DNA of 64,000 nucleotides. It comes from Methylobacterium sp. NEAU K. GTDB lineage: Bacteria; Pseudomonadota; Alphaproteobacteria; Rhizobiales; Beijerinckiaceae. A model generated the notes under the pieces. The model was not told the origin of the DNA. It did not search any database and saw nothing but the letters and a program-made list of their open reading frames with translations. The position numbers were made by a program, and so were the translations under genes. How positions within the stretch are numbered: position 1 is the stretch's first letter; each line of letters begins with the position of its first letter. The stretch is from NCBI RefSeq assembly GCF_030700285.1, contig NZ_JAUYZJ010000003.1:178148-242147 (forward strand). The letters are read 5' to 3'. Below, one piece after another: positions 18,208 through 27,960 of this stretch.

Positions 18208-18708
18208 CTAGCGGCGGAAGAAACTCGGCATAGATGAATTGCCGTTGAGGTTCCCATTTCCGGCCCCGATATTCCCGTTTCCGTTCCCACTCCCGCCGTT
18301 CAGGTTGCCGTTCCCCGCACCGACGTTGCCGTTGCCGTTGCCGGATCCGGAATTGTAGTTCCCGTTGTAGGCGCCGACGTTGCCGTTGCCGTTGCCAGCA
18401 CCGGTATTCCCGACCCCGTTGAAGGCGCCGACGTTGCCGGTCCCGCTGTTGAAGGCACCGACATTGTTCGAGCCGGTATTGAAGGCGCCGGCATTCCCGT
18501 TGACCACGGGGGTCCCGGTCCCGTTGCCGTTGCCGGTGCCGTTTCCCGATCCGAGGTTCCAGTTGCCGTTGCCGTTGCCGTTCAGGGAGCCGAGGTTCCC
18601 GTTGCCGTTGCCGACACCATTCCCGATCGCGAAGATCTGAGCCTGCGCCGGGAGCGCGGCCGTGCAGGCAAGCCCGAGAAGGGCCATCGAAAGGCGTAGA
18701 GACTTCAT
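18208..18708 (-). CDS. Secreted Asn-Gly repeat protein 2
   Basis: A 166-residue protein with a Sec signal peptide (LSMALLGLACTAALPAQAQ) and a mature part of NGNG runs spaced by short variable blocks such as VGAFN, VGAYNG, LGSLN and LNGGS, giving a period of roughly nine to twelve residues. The spacing suggests a beta-solenoid or an extended repeat, but no known family is evident. Start ATG 18708 has GGGAG upstream; the C-terminus SMPSFFRR is not repetitive. Confidence 0.75.
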   Translation of the reverse strand: MKSLRLSMALLGLACTAALPAQAQIFAIGNGVGNGNGNLGSLNGNGNGNWNLGSGNGTGNGNGTGTPVVNGNAGAFNTGSNNVGAFNSGTGNVGAFNGVGNTGAGNGNGNVGAYNGNYNSGSGNGNGNVGAGNGNLNGGSGNGNGNIGAGNGNLNGNSSMPSFFRR

Positions 18709-18847
18709 CGCGCGACTCCCTGCTCCGTACCGGACGGTCCCCGGCGCGCCTCGATCGATACCCGGCCGAATTGGCACAGCCGTCCCGTCACATCCTTCAG
18801 GGCGCGCGCCTTCGGCAGCGCACGCCCTGGACCCTCGGCTCAGCTGA

Positions 18848-19285
<438 letters not shown>

Positions 19286-19688
19286 GGCAGTCCTCCTATC
19301 CGATGCATGCCCAAGACCTGCTGGGATCCGGGCGATGCGGTCCATTGCTCCGGTTGAGCAACGGCGCCAAGTTGGTTTGATGGACCTGATCGGTATAGGC
19401 GTAAATTTGAGCTAATTCACGATGGTTACTCTATTCGAGTACGGCACTATTCGAATTGGGTATGCCAGCCGGCACCTGATCGGATAAGAAAAAAACTTAC
19501 CTAAGTTATTGAAAATCTCAGAATTCGTGTCCCATATTTTTGCATGATATAGAATATATATCCAATATCGATTCACGAATATAGTTTTCAATCTATATGC
19601 AGTAGAGTTATGGTGCTTCATGCGGGGTGAATGATTCGCCACATTGGCGTGGGTTGTGGCGAAGACCGCGACGGAGGGGAGACGCCAA
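19286..19688. promoter_or_regulatory. AT-rich intergenic region between divergent genes
   Basis: About 400 bases separating the repeat-protein array (minus) from the FixL-like kinase (plus). The 19440-19620 part is strikingly AT-rich (for example AGAATATATATCC) against a high-GC background, consistent with promoters or a protein-binding region. No confident -35/-10 pair was assigned. Confidence 0.45.
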
Positions 19689-20837
19689 GTGCAGACCCTG
19701 GAACGCGATAGCCCCGGCAATGGTCCGGACACGCAGCATGAATTCTCGGCGGACGATCTGCGGGAGACCCTGGACGAAGTCGGGATCTGCACATGGTCGC
19801 TCGAGCCCGCGACGGGCCGGGTCACGATGTCCGAGAATTGTCGCCACGTGCTCGGGGTTCCGGCCCGGTGCCTGCTCGACCACGACGCCTTCCAGGCCGT
19901 CGTGCATCCCGAGGACCGCACGACCCGGGCGGCGGCGATCCGGGGGGCGCTGGAGCGCGGCGGTCGCTACGGGGTCGAGTACCGCGTCCGTCAAGCCGGC
20001 GGCAGGATCCGCTGGGTGCGGTCGCACGGACGTGCGGAACTCGGCCGGGATGCGCGCCCGGTCCGCTTCCGCGGGGTCGTCTATTGCATCGACGAGCATC
20101 GGCGCGCCGAGGCGCGCCTCCAGCGGATGCAGGCCGACTTGATCCACGTCTCGCGGCTGTCGACGATGGGGGAAATGGCCTCGGCCCTCGCCCACGAACT
20201 CAACCAGCCTCTCGGGGCCATCAGCAACTACGCGGCCGCCTGCGATGTCTTCCTCGCCGAGCCCGGGGAGACGCAGATCGCTGCGGCGCGCGCGGCCCTG
20301 AGCGCTGCGGCCGGGCAGGCACTGCGGGCCGGAGCGATCATCCGCCGCCTGCGGGATTTCGTGAAGCGGGGTGAGACGGACAGGCGCATCGAGAACGTGG
20401 CAGGGCTCCTCAGCGACGCCTGCGCCCTCGCCTTCATCGGGGTCCGCGAGCAGGGAGTCGACTTGCGGATCGAACCGGGTCCCCCCTCGATCTGCGTGCT
20501 CGCGGACCGGGTGCAGATCCAGCAGGTGCTGATCAATCTGATTCGGAATGCGCACGAGGCGATGCACGACAGCGGGCGCCGGGAACTCACGATCACTGCG
20601 GCTCCCACGCAGGACGGCATGGTCCGCATCAGCGTTGCCGATACCGGCCCCGGGATCGCGGCGTCCGTCGCGAAGACGCTTTTCCTGCCGTTCGTGACCA
20701 CGAAGCCGAACGGAATGGGCGTCGGGCTGTCGGTGAGCCGGTCGATCGTGCGTGCGCACGGGGGCGACTTCTGGGTCGACCGCGTCCCAGGTGGCGGAGC
20801 CGTCTTCCACTTCACCCTGCCGACCGTCGAGGATTGA
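19689..20837 (+). CDS. PAS-domain sensor histidine kinase, FixL-like
   Basis: A 382-residue soluble kinase. A PAS fold occupies about residues 25-140 (GICTWSLEPATGRVTMSE, VVHPEDR, YRVRQAGGRIRWVRS); the phosphoacceptor is His169 in ALAHELNQPLGAISNY, and the ATP-binding domain has NLIRNAHEAM, DTGPGIA and GMGVGLSVSRSIV. No membrane segments are visible. The FixL/DctB-type H-box groups it with the FixL branch, but the PAS domain lacks an obvious haem-binding histidine context, so the signal is unknown. The GTG at 19689 follows GGAGGGGA and is preferred over the TTG at 19644. The cognate regulator follows directly. Confidence 0.9.
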   Translation: MQTLERDSPGNGPDTQHEFSADDLRETLDEVGICTWSLEPATGRVTMSENCRHVLGVPARCLLDHDAFQAVVHPEDRTTRAAAIRGALERGGRYGVEYRVRQAGGRIRWVRSHGRAELGRDARPVRFRGVVYCIDEHRRAEARLQRMQADLIHVSRLSTMGEMASALAHELNQPLGAISNYAAACDVFLAEPGETQIAAARAALSAAAGQALRAGAIIRRLRDFVKRGETDRRIENVAGLLSDACALAFIGVREQGVDLRIEPGPPSICVLADRVQIQQVLINLIRNAHEAMHDSGRRELTITAAPTQDGMVRISVADTGPGIAASVAKTLFLPFVTTKPNGMGVGLSVSRSIVRAHGGDFWVDRVPGGGAVFHFTLPTVED

Positions 20838-20838
20838 A

Positions 20839-21450
20839 ATGAGGGCTGCCGCGGGCACGATCCACGTCGTGGACGACGACGACGCGATGCGGCACTCCCT
20901 GGCGCTTCTGCTCGGGGCGCTCGGACACCGCATCGAGGAGTACCACGGCGCGGCGAGGCTTCTCGCGGATGTCGAGAGGCTGACCGGCTGTGTCGTGGCG
21001 GACGTGCGCATGCCGCATGTCGACGGCCTGGAGATGCTGGACCGCATGCGGGCTGCCGGCTCGACCGTCCCGGTCGTGATGATGACCGGCCACGGGGACA
21101 TTCCCACCGCGGTGCGGGCGATGAAGCTCGGGGCCTCGGACTTCCTAGAAAAGCCGTTCACGACCCCGCTCCTGCTCGGCGCCGTCGACGCGGCCCTCGG
21201 AGGCGGCAACGCGGCCGGGATGCGGCACGAGGCCGACGCGGCCTTCGCCGCGCAGGTCGAGGGCCTGACCGGCCGGGAGCGAGACGTCTTTGAGCACGTC
21301 CTTCTCGGACGCACCAACAAGGAGATCGGGCTGTTGCTCGATATCAGTCACCGCACCGTGGAGATCCACCGGGCAAAGGTCATGACGAAAACAGGGTGCT
21401 CGTGCGTCCAGTCTCTTGTGCGCAAGTCCGCGAAGGCCGGCCTGCTCTGA
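20839..21450 (+). CDS. FixJ-family response regulator
   Basis: A 203-residue regulator with a receiver domain (acidic pocket HVVDDDDAM, phosphoacceptor Asp55 in VVADVRMPH, Lys in FLEKPF) and a C-terminal LuxR/FixJ helix-turn-helix (LTGRERDVFEHVLLGRTNKE, then ISHRTVEIHRAKVM). It starts one base after the kinase stop, forming a two-gene operon. Targets are unknown; the adjacent MacAB-type exporter is a candidate. Confidence 0.92.
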   Translation: MRAAAGTIHVVDDDDAMRHSLALLLGALGHRIEEYHGAARLLADVERLTGCVVADVRMPHVDGLEMLDRMRAAGSTVPVVMMTGHGDIPTAVRAMKLGASDFLEKPFTTPLLLGAVDAALGGGNAAGMRHEADAAFAAQVEGLTGRERDVFEHVLLGRTNKEIGLLLDISHRTVEIHRAKVMTKTGCSCVQSLVRKSAKAGLL

Positions 21451-21610
21451 TGCCGAATTATACGCGCAAATACGTACGGGACCGCCCTGAATACCCAAGC
21501 GCGGCAATCTCTGCGACCACATGGAACAGGCCCGGGTGGCACCCGCGGCCGCCGTCCCGAGATCCGGGGATTTACCGGGCAGCCGGACGGACCCACGGGA
21601 GTGAAACAGC

Positions 21611-23020
21611 GTGGCGCGACGGTTGCCCGACAACCTGCTGACGCTCGGCTTCGCGGCGGTGGCCGCCTTCGCCCTGCTGTCCTACGTGAATCCCGGGTTC
21701 GGGATTCCCAGCGTTGCGCCTGGCGGATCGCCAGCGGTCGCCGCAGCGGAAGCGGGCGCCGCCCCGGCACCCGAGGGCGGCCAATTCATCACCGCGCCCA
21801 TCCAGCGGGGCTCCCTGGAGCAACTGATCACCGCGACCGGAACGGTGCAGCCGGTCGACACGGTGGAGGTGGGCTCGCAACTCCCGGGGCAGATCGCCCG
21901 GCTGCACGTCGATTTCAACGACCGGGTCCGCCTCGGAGACCCTCTGGCCGAACTCGACCAGCGCAGTTTCATCGCAAAGGTCGAGGAAGCCCGCGCCGCC
22001 TTCGACATGGCGGTCGCCAACGTGAGGGTTCAGCAGGCGCGCCTCGACCGGGCGCGGATCGACCTCGACAATGCCCGCGGCAACAAGGCGGTGCTCCAGG
22101 CCAAGATCGAGAACGCGCAGGCGCAGATGCTCGCGGCCGAGCGCACGCTTGAACGCAAGACCACCCTGCGGGCGCGGGAGGTGGCCTCATCGGCCGCCCT
22201 GGAGGAGGCGCAGACCGACCTCGCCTCCCGCAAGGCGCAGCTGCGCGAGGCGAACTCGGTGCTGGACCTCAACGGATTCGCTGTCGAGGCCGCCGTGGCG
22301 GAAGTCCGCCGCCTCGAAGCGGAGCTGACTCAGGCCCGGGCCGCGGTGCCGCAGCGCCAAGCGAGCCTTCGGGGGACCGAGATCGACCTCGACCGCACGG
22401 TGATCCGCTCGCCGACCGACGGCGTCGTGGTCGGCCGCTTCGTCAACCAGGGCCAGACCCTGGCGGCCGGGCTCGAGGTGCGGACCGCCTTCACCATCGC
22501 CAAGAACCTCGCCGAGATGGAGGTCCATGCCCGGGTCGACGAGACCGATATCGGCCGGGTGACGGCGGGCCAGCGCGCCACCTTCGGGGTGGATGCCTAT
22601 CCGGGCCGGCGGTTCGAGGCCGTGGTCCGGCAGGTCCGCAAGGCGCCTCTCGTCACCCAGAACGTCGTCACCTACACGGTCGTCCTGAAGACGGACAATC
22701 GTAGCGGCCTGCTGCTGCCCGGGATGACCGCCCTGGTGAAGCTGACGATCCACCGGGATGAGGACGTCCTGAAGGTGCCGCTGGCGGCCCTGCGATTCCG
22801 GCCGGAGGGGGGCGCCTCCCGCGACCCGGCGGGTTCCTCGGTCTGGGTGCGGGCCGCAGACGGGAGCCTGGAGGCGATCCGCGTCGAGACCGGCGCCACG
22901 AGCGCCGACCTGGTCGCCCTGAAGACGGCGAGCGGGCTCTCCGAGGGGAGCGAGGTGATCGTCGGACAATCCAACCCGCCGGCGGGCCGGCGCCTGTTCG
23001 GCGTGCGGCTGGGGTTCTGA
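21611..23020 (+). CDS. macA: MacA-like periplasmic adaptor (HlyD/MFP family)
   Basis: A 469-residue membrane fusion protein: one N-terminal helix, a biotinyl-lipoyl half (TATGTVQPVDTVEVGSQLPG), a long coiled-coil hairpin with many Ala/Arg/Gln residues, the second lipoyl half (TVIRSPTDGVVVGRFVNQGQT) and a beta-barrel/membrane-proximal domain. It links an inner-membrane MacB-type ABC transporter to an outer-membrane channel. The start is GTG. It is followed one base later by the ATPase gene and then the permease gene, so this is a split MacA-MacB system with no TolC homologue in the window. The symbol reflects family similarity. Confidence 0.88.
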   Translation: MARRLPDNLLTLGFAAVAAFALLSYVNPGFGIPSVAPGGSPAVAAAEAGAAPAPEGGQFITAPIQRGSLEQLITATGTVQPVDTVEVGSQLPGQIARLHVDFNDRVRLGDPLAELDQRSFIAKVEEARAAFDMAVANVRVQQARLDRARIDLDNARGNKAVLQAKIENAQAQMLAAERTLERKTTLRAREVASSAALEEAQTDLASRKAQLREANSVLDLNGFAVEAAVAEVRRLEAELTQARAAVPQRQASLRGTEIDLDRTVIRSPTDGVVVGRFVNQGQTLAAGLEVRTAFTIAKNLAEMEVHARVDETDIGRVTAGQRATFGVDAYPGRRFEAVVRQVRKAPLVTQNVVTYTVVLKTDNRSGLLLPGMTALVKLTIHRDEDVLKVPLAALRFRPEGGASRDPAGSSVWVRAADGSLEAIRVETGATSADLVALKTASGLSEGSEVIVGQSNPPAGRRLFGVRLGF

Positions 23021-23021
23021 G

Positions 23022-23726
23022 ATGACGCTCCTCGTGCTCGACGCCGTTCACCGGACGTTCCGGGTCGGGACCGTTTCGGTCCCGGCGATCCGGGATGTCT
23101 CCCTCGTCATCGACGCGGGCGAGTGCGTCGCGGTCATGGGGGCCTCGGGATCGGGCAAGAGCACGCTGATGAACATGGTCGGGCTGCTCGACCGGCCGAC
23201 CTCGGGCACGATCCAGATCGACGGCGAGGATACGGCGCGCCTGTCCGACGACGCAAGGGCGCGCCTGCGCGGCGGCCGGATCGGCTTCGTGTTCCAGTCG
23301 TACAACCTGCTGCCCCGCAGCACCGCGGTCGAGAACGTGGAGCTCCCCCTCATCTATGCCGGCGTCCAGCCGCGCCTGCGCCGCCTGCGCGCCCGTGCGG
23401 CCCTGGAATCGGTGGGCATGTCGATGCGCGAAACACACTTCCCGTCGCAGCTCTCCGGCGGCGAGCAGCAGCGTGTGGCGATCGCCCGGGCCCTGGTGGG
23501 CGACCCGGCAATCCTGCTCGCCGACGAACCGACGGGGGCGCTCGACAGTCGCACCGGCTCCGAGATCCTCGCCCTGTTCCGCAAGCTCAACCGGGACGGG
23601 CAGACAATCGTGATGATCACCCACGACGCCGCCGTGGCGGCACATTGCGCGCGCGTCGTCCAACTGCGCGACGGCCGGATCGTGGCCGACATGCGCCAGG
23701 CAGCCTGGCGGGCGGATGCCGCATGA
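23022..23726 (+). CDS. MacB-type ABC transporter ATPase
   Basis: A 234-residue ABC ATPase of the LolD/MacB branch. Walker A is GASGSGKST, the Q-loop lies in FVFQSYNLLPR, the signature is LSGGEQQRVAIARA and Walker B is ILLADEPTGALD with the H-loop in MITHD. It drives the mechanotransmission-type permease encoded next to it. The stop overlaps the permease start by four bases (ATGA). Confidence 0.93.
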   Translation: MTLLVLDAVHRTFRVGTVSVPAIRDVSLVIDAGECVAVMGASGSGKSTLMNMVGLLDRPTSGTIQIDGEDTARLSDDARARLRGGRIGFVFQSYNLLPRSTAVENVELPLIYAGVQPRLRRLRARAALESVGMSMRETHFPSQLSGGEQQRVAIARALVGDPAILLADEPTGALDSRTGSEILALFRKLNRDGQTIVMITHDAAVAAHCARVVQLRDGRIVADMRQAAWRADAA

Positions 23727-24943
23727 ACCTCTCTCAGACTCTTCTCGTCGCCCTCAGGTCCCTGCGCCTCAACCCGATGCGCAGCTTCCTCACGATGCTG
23801 GGCATCGTCATCGGCGTCGCCTCGGTGGTGACGGTGCTCGCCATCGGCAGCGGCGCGCAGGGGCGGGTCGCCGACCAGATCCGCGCCGTCGGCGCCAACG
23901 TCCTGATGATCAACCCCGGGACGGCCCGCAAGGATGGGGTCCGGCTCAAGGCAGGGACGCGCCTGACCCTGACGGAGGGCGATGTCGATGCGATCCTCGC
24001 GCAGGTGCCCCAGGTGCGCGCCGCCGCGGGCTCCCTGTCCGGCAGCGCGCAGGTGGTGCGCGAGAGCCGGAACTGGAACACGACCATCAACGGCACCACG
24101 AACGGTCACTTCCTGGTGCGGGACTGGGGCTTGGCAGCGGGGCGCTACTTCAACGGGACCGAGCAGATAACCGCGGCCAAGGTCGCCATTCTCGGCAGCG
24201 TCGTGGCGCGGGAAATGTTCGGGCGCGACGAGCCGGTGGGGGCCGAGATCCGCATCATGAGCGTGCCCTTCGAGGTGGTGGGCGTGCTCGACCCCAAGGG
24301 ACCGGACCAGGACGACGTCGCCTTCGTTCCCCTGGAGACGGCCAAGCTGCGCTTCCTCGGCAGCGCCAGCGGGGTCAACCGCGACGCCGTCGCCTACATC
24401 GTCGCCAAGGCCGAGTCCGACGAGGCGATGGTCCGCGCGAAGCGGGAGATCGAGGAGCTCGTGCGCCAGCGCCATCGCATCGCCGCGGGCGACGAGGACG
24501 ACTTCAAGGTCTCCGATCCCGCCGCCGCCATGGACGCCCAGCGCGGGGCGACCCGCACCATCGCGCTGCTCCTCACATCCGTGGCGGGCGTATCGCTGCT
24601 GGTCGGCGGCATCAGCATCATGAACATCATGACCGTCACGGTGGCCGAGCGAACCCGGGAGATCGGGATCCGGCGCGCCGTAGGCGCGCGAGGGGTCGAC
24701 ATCCGCCTGCAATTTCTCTCAGAAGCCCTGGTCCTCTGCCTGCTGGGCGGCCTTGCGGGTGTCGCCGTCGGGACCGGCATCTCCCTCACGGTGGCCCGCT
24801 CCGCGGGCTGGGTCACACGCGTCGACCCGCAGGCGATCGTCCTCTCTGTCGGCTTCTCGGCGCTCGTCGGACTGTTCTTCGGATACTATCCGGCTCACCG
24901 GGCGTCGCGGCTCGACCCGGTCGATGCCCTCAAGATGGAATGA
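23723..24943 (+). CDS. MacB-type ABC permease (FtsX/MacB domains)
   Basis: A 406-residue inner-membrane protein with the standard four-helix MacB topology: helix 1 (FLTMLGIVIGVASVVTVLAIG), a large periplasmic MacB_PCD domain (about residues 45-250), then three FtsX helices starting at LLLTSVAGVSLLVGGISIMN. It carries the ERTREIGIRRAVGARG coupling loop and ends YYPAHRASRLDPVDALK. Together with the two genes upstream it should export a peptide, siderophore or lipid-like substrate from the periplasm. Confidence 0.92.
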   Translation: MNLSQTLLVALRSLRLNPMRSFLTMLGIVIGVASVVTVLAIGSGAQGRVADQIRAVGANVLMINPGTARKDGVRLKAGTRLTLTEGDVDAILAQVPQVRAAAGSLSGSAQVVRESRNWNTTINGTTNGHFLVRDWGLAAGRYFNGTEQITAAKVAILGSVVAREMFGRDEPVGAEIRIMSVPFEVVGVLDPKGPDQDDVAFVPLETAKLRFLGSASGVNRDAVAYIVAKAESDEAMVRAKREIEELVRQRHRIAAGDEDDFKVSDPAAAMDAQRGATRTIALLLTSVAGVSLLVGGISIMNIMTVTVAERTREIGIRRAVGARGVDIRLQFLSEALVLCLLGGLAGVAVGTGISLTVARSAGWVTRVDPQAIVLSVGFSALVGLFFGYYPAHRASRLDPVDALKME

Positions 24944-24984
24944 CGGATTCGGCCGGGCGCGCCCCGGCGCAGGAAGAGGGAACG

Positions 24985-25245
24985 ATGATGCAGCCGAACC
25001 CGCAATATCCGAATGCTGAGACCCGCCTCACGCTCACAGCCCGGGAGCAGGAGATCATCCGCCACATCGCGCAAGGATCGCAGAACGACGGCATCGCCTA
25101 CGAGATGGGCATCTCGACCAACACGGTGAAGACGCATATCGGCAACATCATGCGCAAGTTCGGGCTCCATAACCGCACCCAGATCGCGATGTCGCTCACC
25201 CCGCACGTGACGGCGCCGAAGCCCGTCCGGCCCCACGCGCCCTGA
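24985..25245 (+). CDS. Small orphan LuxR/GerE-type regulator
   Basis: An 86-residue stand-alone helix-turn-helix protein: LTAREQEIIRHIAQGSQNDG, then GISTNTVKTHIGNIMRKFGL. There is no receiver or ligand domain. The ATG at 24985 has an AGGAAGAGGG ribosome binding site; an earlier ATG at 24940 overlaps the permease stop. Because it follows the MacAB genes closely it could regulate them or be co-regulated by the FixJ-like protein. Confidence 0.8.
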   Translation: MMQPNPQYPNAETRLTLTAREQEIIRHIAQGSQNDGIAYEMGISTNTVKTHIGNIMRKFGLHNRTQIAMSLTPHVTAPKPVRPHAP

Positions 25246-25338
25246 GCCTCCGGCCGCGATCCGAGCCCGCCGCGGCGCCGTCTTCGTATCCTCGGGCAGG
25301 CCGCCCGAGGGCTCCCTGCGCGCCAGCATCCGGATGGA

Positions 25339-25998
25339 TCAGCGTGCGTCCTTCGCGCGGGCGTGCCTGCGCCGCGGCGCCCGGCGGGGAAGGATATCCT
25401 CGGGTTCGGAGCGAACCTCAGAATCGAGATCGGCCATAGCCCCGTACGCCTCGGGAACAGGAGGCGACAGGGCGCGCTGCGCCTCGGCACCGGCACCCGA
25501 AAGGCAGCGCACCCCCTCGACCGCCAGCGCGGCGGCGACCTCCGGATCGTTGCACAGGATCTGCGTGGCGGCGACCGTGTGACCGAGGCTGTACAGGGTC
25601 CGGGCGTAGAGGCGCAGGTTGCAGCCCTTGTCGGTGGTGGTGCTGCCGATGGTGATGCCGAACCCGGGTCCCGCCCCGCCGACACTGGCGCTGCCGAGGC
25701 AGCTCTCGATCCCGGCCGCCGCGAGGCCGGGCGCCAGGATGCTCGGCGTATTGCGACCACCGCGGATGGTGAGGGCACTCGATGCGCCCGCCCCCGCCGA
25801 GGCCGACAGAGTATTGGTGCTGGTGTTGCCGTTCCCGTTGCCATTGCCGGCCCCGGAATTGCCGTTGCCGTTGCCCGAGCCGACCTGAGCCTGGGCAGCC
25901 GTCGCCGCGAAGAGCGCGAGCGTAAGAAGGAGCGGACGTCTCACGGCCAATCCCAACCTCCGCAACGACCTGTACAGGCCACAGGCGACTCGCAGCAT
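25339..25998 (-). CDS. Secreted protein with Asn-Gly repeat and C-terminal domain (repeat protein 4)
   Basis: A 219-residue protein with a signal peptide (LLLTLALFAATAAQAQ), a short NGNG repeat block just after it (GSGNGNGNSGAGNGNGNGN), and then a non-repetitive domain with three or four cysteines (ESCLGSAS, KGCNLRLYARTL, ILCNDPEVAAAL, VRCLSG). The end is basic. The C-terminal part resembles secreted alphaproteobacterial proteins of unknown function. It is the only one of the four repeat proteins with a folded-looking domain, which suggests the repeats are an anchor or spacer. Confidence 0.75.
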   Translation of the reverse strand: MLRVACGLYRSLRRLGLAVRRPLLLTLALFAATAAQAQVGSGNGNGNSGAGNGNGNGNTSTNTLSASAGAGASSALTIRGGRNTPSILAPGLAAAGIESCLGSASVGGAGPGFGITIGSTTTDKGCNLRLYARTLYSLGHTVAATQILCNDPEVAAALAVEGVRCLSGAGAEAQRALSPPVPEAYGAMADLDSEVRSEPEDILPRRAPRRRHARAKDAR

Positions 25999-26250
25999 CT
26001 TCCGGGAGGGCTGCCGAGTCGGTCAATACCCGCAGGTCTTCGGACCCACGACTTAAAGCTGAGTCCTTATAAAATTGGAACGAATATCGGTTACTGAAGT
26101 AAAAATGACACATTCAATGCAGATTGGATTGAGGCCGGATCACAGCGACTGAGATCGCCGACCGCCGGCTCCCTTGCCGAGAACCGAAGGTCGACCCCAC
26201 ATTCAGGTTCACAGTCGCATGATCCGCCCGCGCCTTCGCGGACAGGGAGT

Positions 26251-26395
26251 TTAGCTCGCGTTCCGCTCCACTTGCTCGGGCGTGATGCAGCCGAGCGCCG
26301 AGCGACGGCGCCACCGAATTTGGGCGTCCTCAATGTCGATGGATAGATCACGACAGGCATCGTCGCTGGTGACGAACTCGACCTCGAGGGTGCAA
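26251..26395 (-). pseudogene. IS3-family OrfB transposase, 3' remnant
   Basis: On the minus strand the frame ending at TAA 26251 reads TLEVEFVTSDDACRDL, then SALGCITPEQVERNAS, matching the C-terminal end of IS3-type integrases (the usual pattern is RRHSALGY.SPAEFE). Only about 48 residues remain; upstream sequence is not recognisable. Confidence 0.7.
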
Positions 26396-26837
26396 TACAA
26401 TTTCCAGCTGAATAGCTCGGCCGATCGTCCCGCACCGTCATCGCGGGCGCAGAGAAGCGACCCAGAGACACACTACGGACGGCGACCGCGCGCGTCCTTG
26501 AACCGGAGATCGTTTCAGATGTGTCCGGGAGCCCGAGGGAAAATCGCTGGAAGACGTCCTCACGACGCGGAGGGGGGCCGCGCCCGGTTGGTGCGATACG
26601 CGCACACGCTGGGAACAGGACCCATGACCTGCGTTGACAGCCTTGCTGGGCTCGCACCTGCACCGTACCAAGGGACATCGTGCCCCGGTGGTCGCCCCGG
26701 CACGCGAATCCGCGGCGATCTGGCTGGGGCGGATATCAAGGGTCGCAGCCCAACGACCGCCCGAGCGACATAAACCCCAGCTGTTTGATCCCGCGGTGTG
26801 GTGGTACGGTTGACCACCATGCTGTGAGGGATGCGCT
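26396..26837. other. Scar sequence between IS fragments
   Basis: No gene or RNA recognised. Open frames in this stretch have no family resemblance. It is probably eroded mobile-element DNA because it is flanked by IS3 and IS481 remnants. Confidence 0.4.
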
Positions 26838-27334
26838 ATGGGCCAAGTTCTTCACGGCAGCGCCCCAAGACAGAGGCGGTCCGTCGCGCAATACAGCTAC
26901 GTAAAGACAGCGTGAGGGCCGCCGCCAAGCGCTACGGCGTCAGGCCCGCGACGATCCAGAAGTGGCGCGCGGCAGTCGATGACAGATGCTGCCATGGGTC
27001 CGAAGCAGCCGCGCTCGACCGTCCTCACGCCGGAGGAAGAGGCGGTCATCGTCGCCGTCAGGCGGCATACGCTGCTGCCGCTCGATGACTGCCTCTATGG
27101 CCTGCAGCCCACGATCCCGCACCTGACCCGCTCCAGCCTGCACCGCTGCCTGGAGCGGCATGGCATCAGCCGCCTGCCCGAGATGGAGGGCGACAAGCCT
27201 AAGAAGAAGCGCTTTGCCGATTACGCCATCGGCTCAAGACCCTGCGCGGCCTCACACCCTACGAGCATGTCCTACAGGTCTGGACGAAAGAGCCCAAACG
27301 CTTCAGGCTTGATCCGTTACACCACATCCCGGGA
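26838..27334 (+). pseudogene. IS481-family transposase, frameshifted and internally deleted
   Basis: Starts MGQVLHGSA, then a shifted frame continues KTEAVRRAIQLRKDSVRAAA and another continues PKQPRSTVLTPEEEAVIV, LLPLDDCLYGLQPTIPHL and RSSLHRCLERHGISRLPE. At about 27232 the sequence jumps from FADYAIG directly to LKTLRGLTPYEHVLQVW, the extreme C-terminus of the family. At least two frameshifts and a deletion of the catalytic core (well over half of a roughly 320-residue protein) make it nonfunctional. Confidence 0.88.
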
Positions 27335-27666
27335 TCGTACAGGCGAGATCGCGCGTTTCCGCGGGAGACAGGTCGCCGATATAACGAGGCGGGACATCGG
27401 GCGCTTGGTGGCGGACATCTACACTGCGGCGTCCAATCCAACGCCAAACATGTCTTGCGAGTGGTCCGAAGTCTTTGGTCCTGGCTCGGTGATGGCGAAG
27501 CGCACGTCGCATCGGGCGTGCAACCCAACCTGCTTCACCGGTTGAAGGCCCCGGACTCAACGCCGCGCGAGACCGGCGATCGAACGATGCCTGCCATTAG
27601 ATCCGGCCGGTCACCAGGCCGATCCGACGCTCCCGGCGCGGAGGGCATCGGCCGAGCCCTGGCCAT
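27335..27666. other. Unassigned stretch between IS remnants
   Basis: About 330 bases with no gene I can support. Minus-strand frames around 27303-27560 are Arg-rich and look like shadow frames. Confidence 0.4.
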
Positions 27667-27804
27667 TCGGAGCGTCAAGCCAGCCGGATCGTCGGCCCGC
27701 ACCGCGGTACGCAACGCTACGTGCCCGCGCTGCCGACCGAGGAGGATGCGCTGACCCACGCCATCATTGCCTTGGCGTGCGAGTACGGCCGCTACGGCTA
27801 CCTT
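27667..27804 (+). pseudogene. IS3-family OrfB transposase, 5' remnant
   Basis: The frame reads SERQASRIVGPHRGTQRYVP, then EEDALTHAIIALACEYGRYGY, typical of the N-terminal part of IS3-type OrfB (ACRVLGQHRSTQRY and ASQYGRYGYRR in intact copies). After GRYGYL the similarity fades by about 27870. It belongs to a different part of the protein than the 26251-26395 fragment, and the two need not be from one element. Confidence 0.75.
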
Positions 27805-27960
27805 GAGGGTGGATGGCGAGCATCAGCGGGCCCTCCGGACAGGGGCACGGCGGCGTAAACCGTCAAAACGCCACGCGTATGCTTGGCTCGCCCGATGCGC
27901 CACATCCCAACGACGTTCCGCAACCAAACACTGCTCGTAGGCAGACGTGGGGTGGATACC

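Noticed and set aside
27303..27560. Possible 85-residue minus-strand gene within the IS remnant region
   Set aside because: No ribosome binding site, Arg-rich, overlaps the IS481 remnant; more likely a shadow frame.
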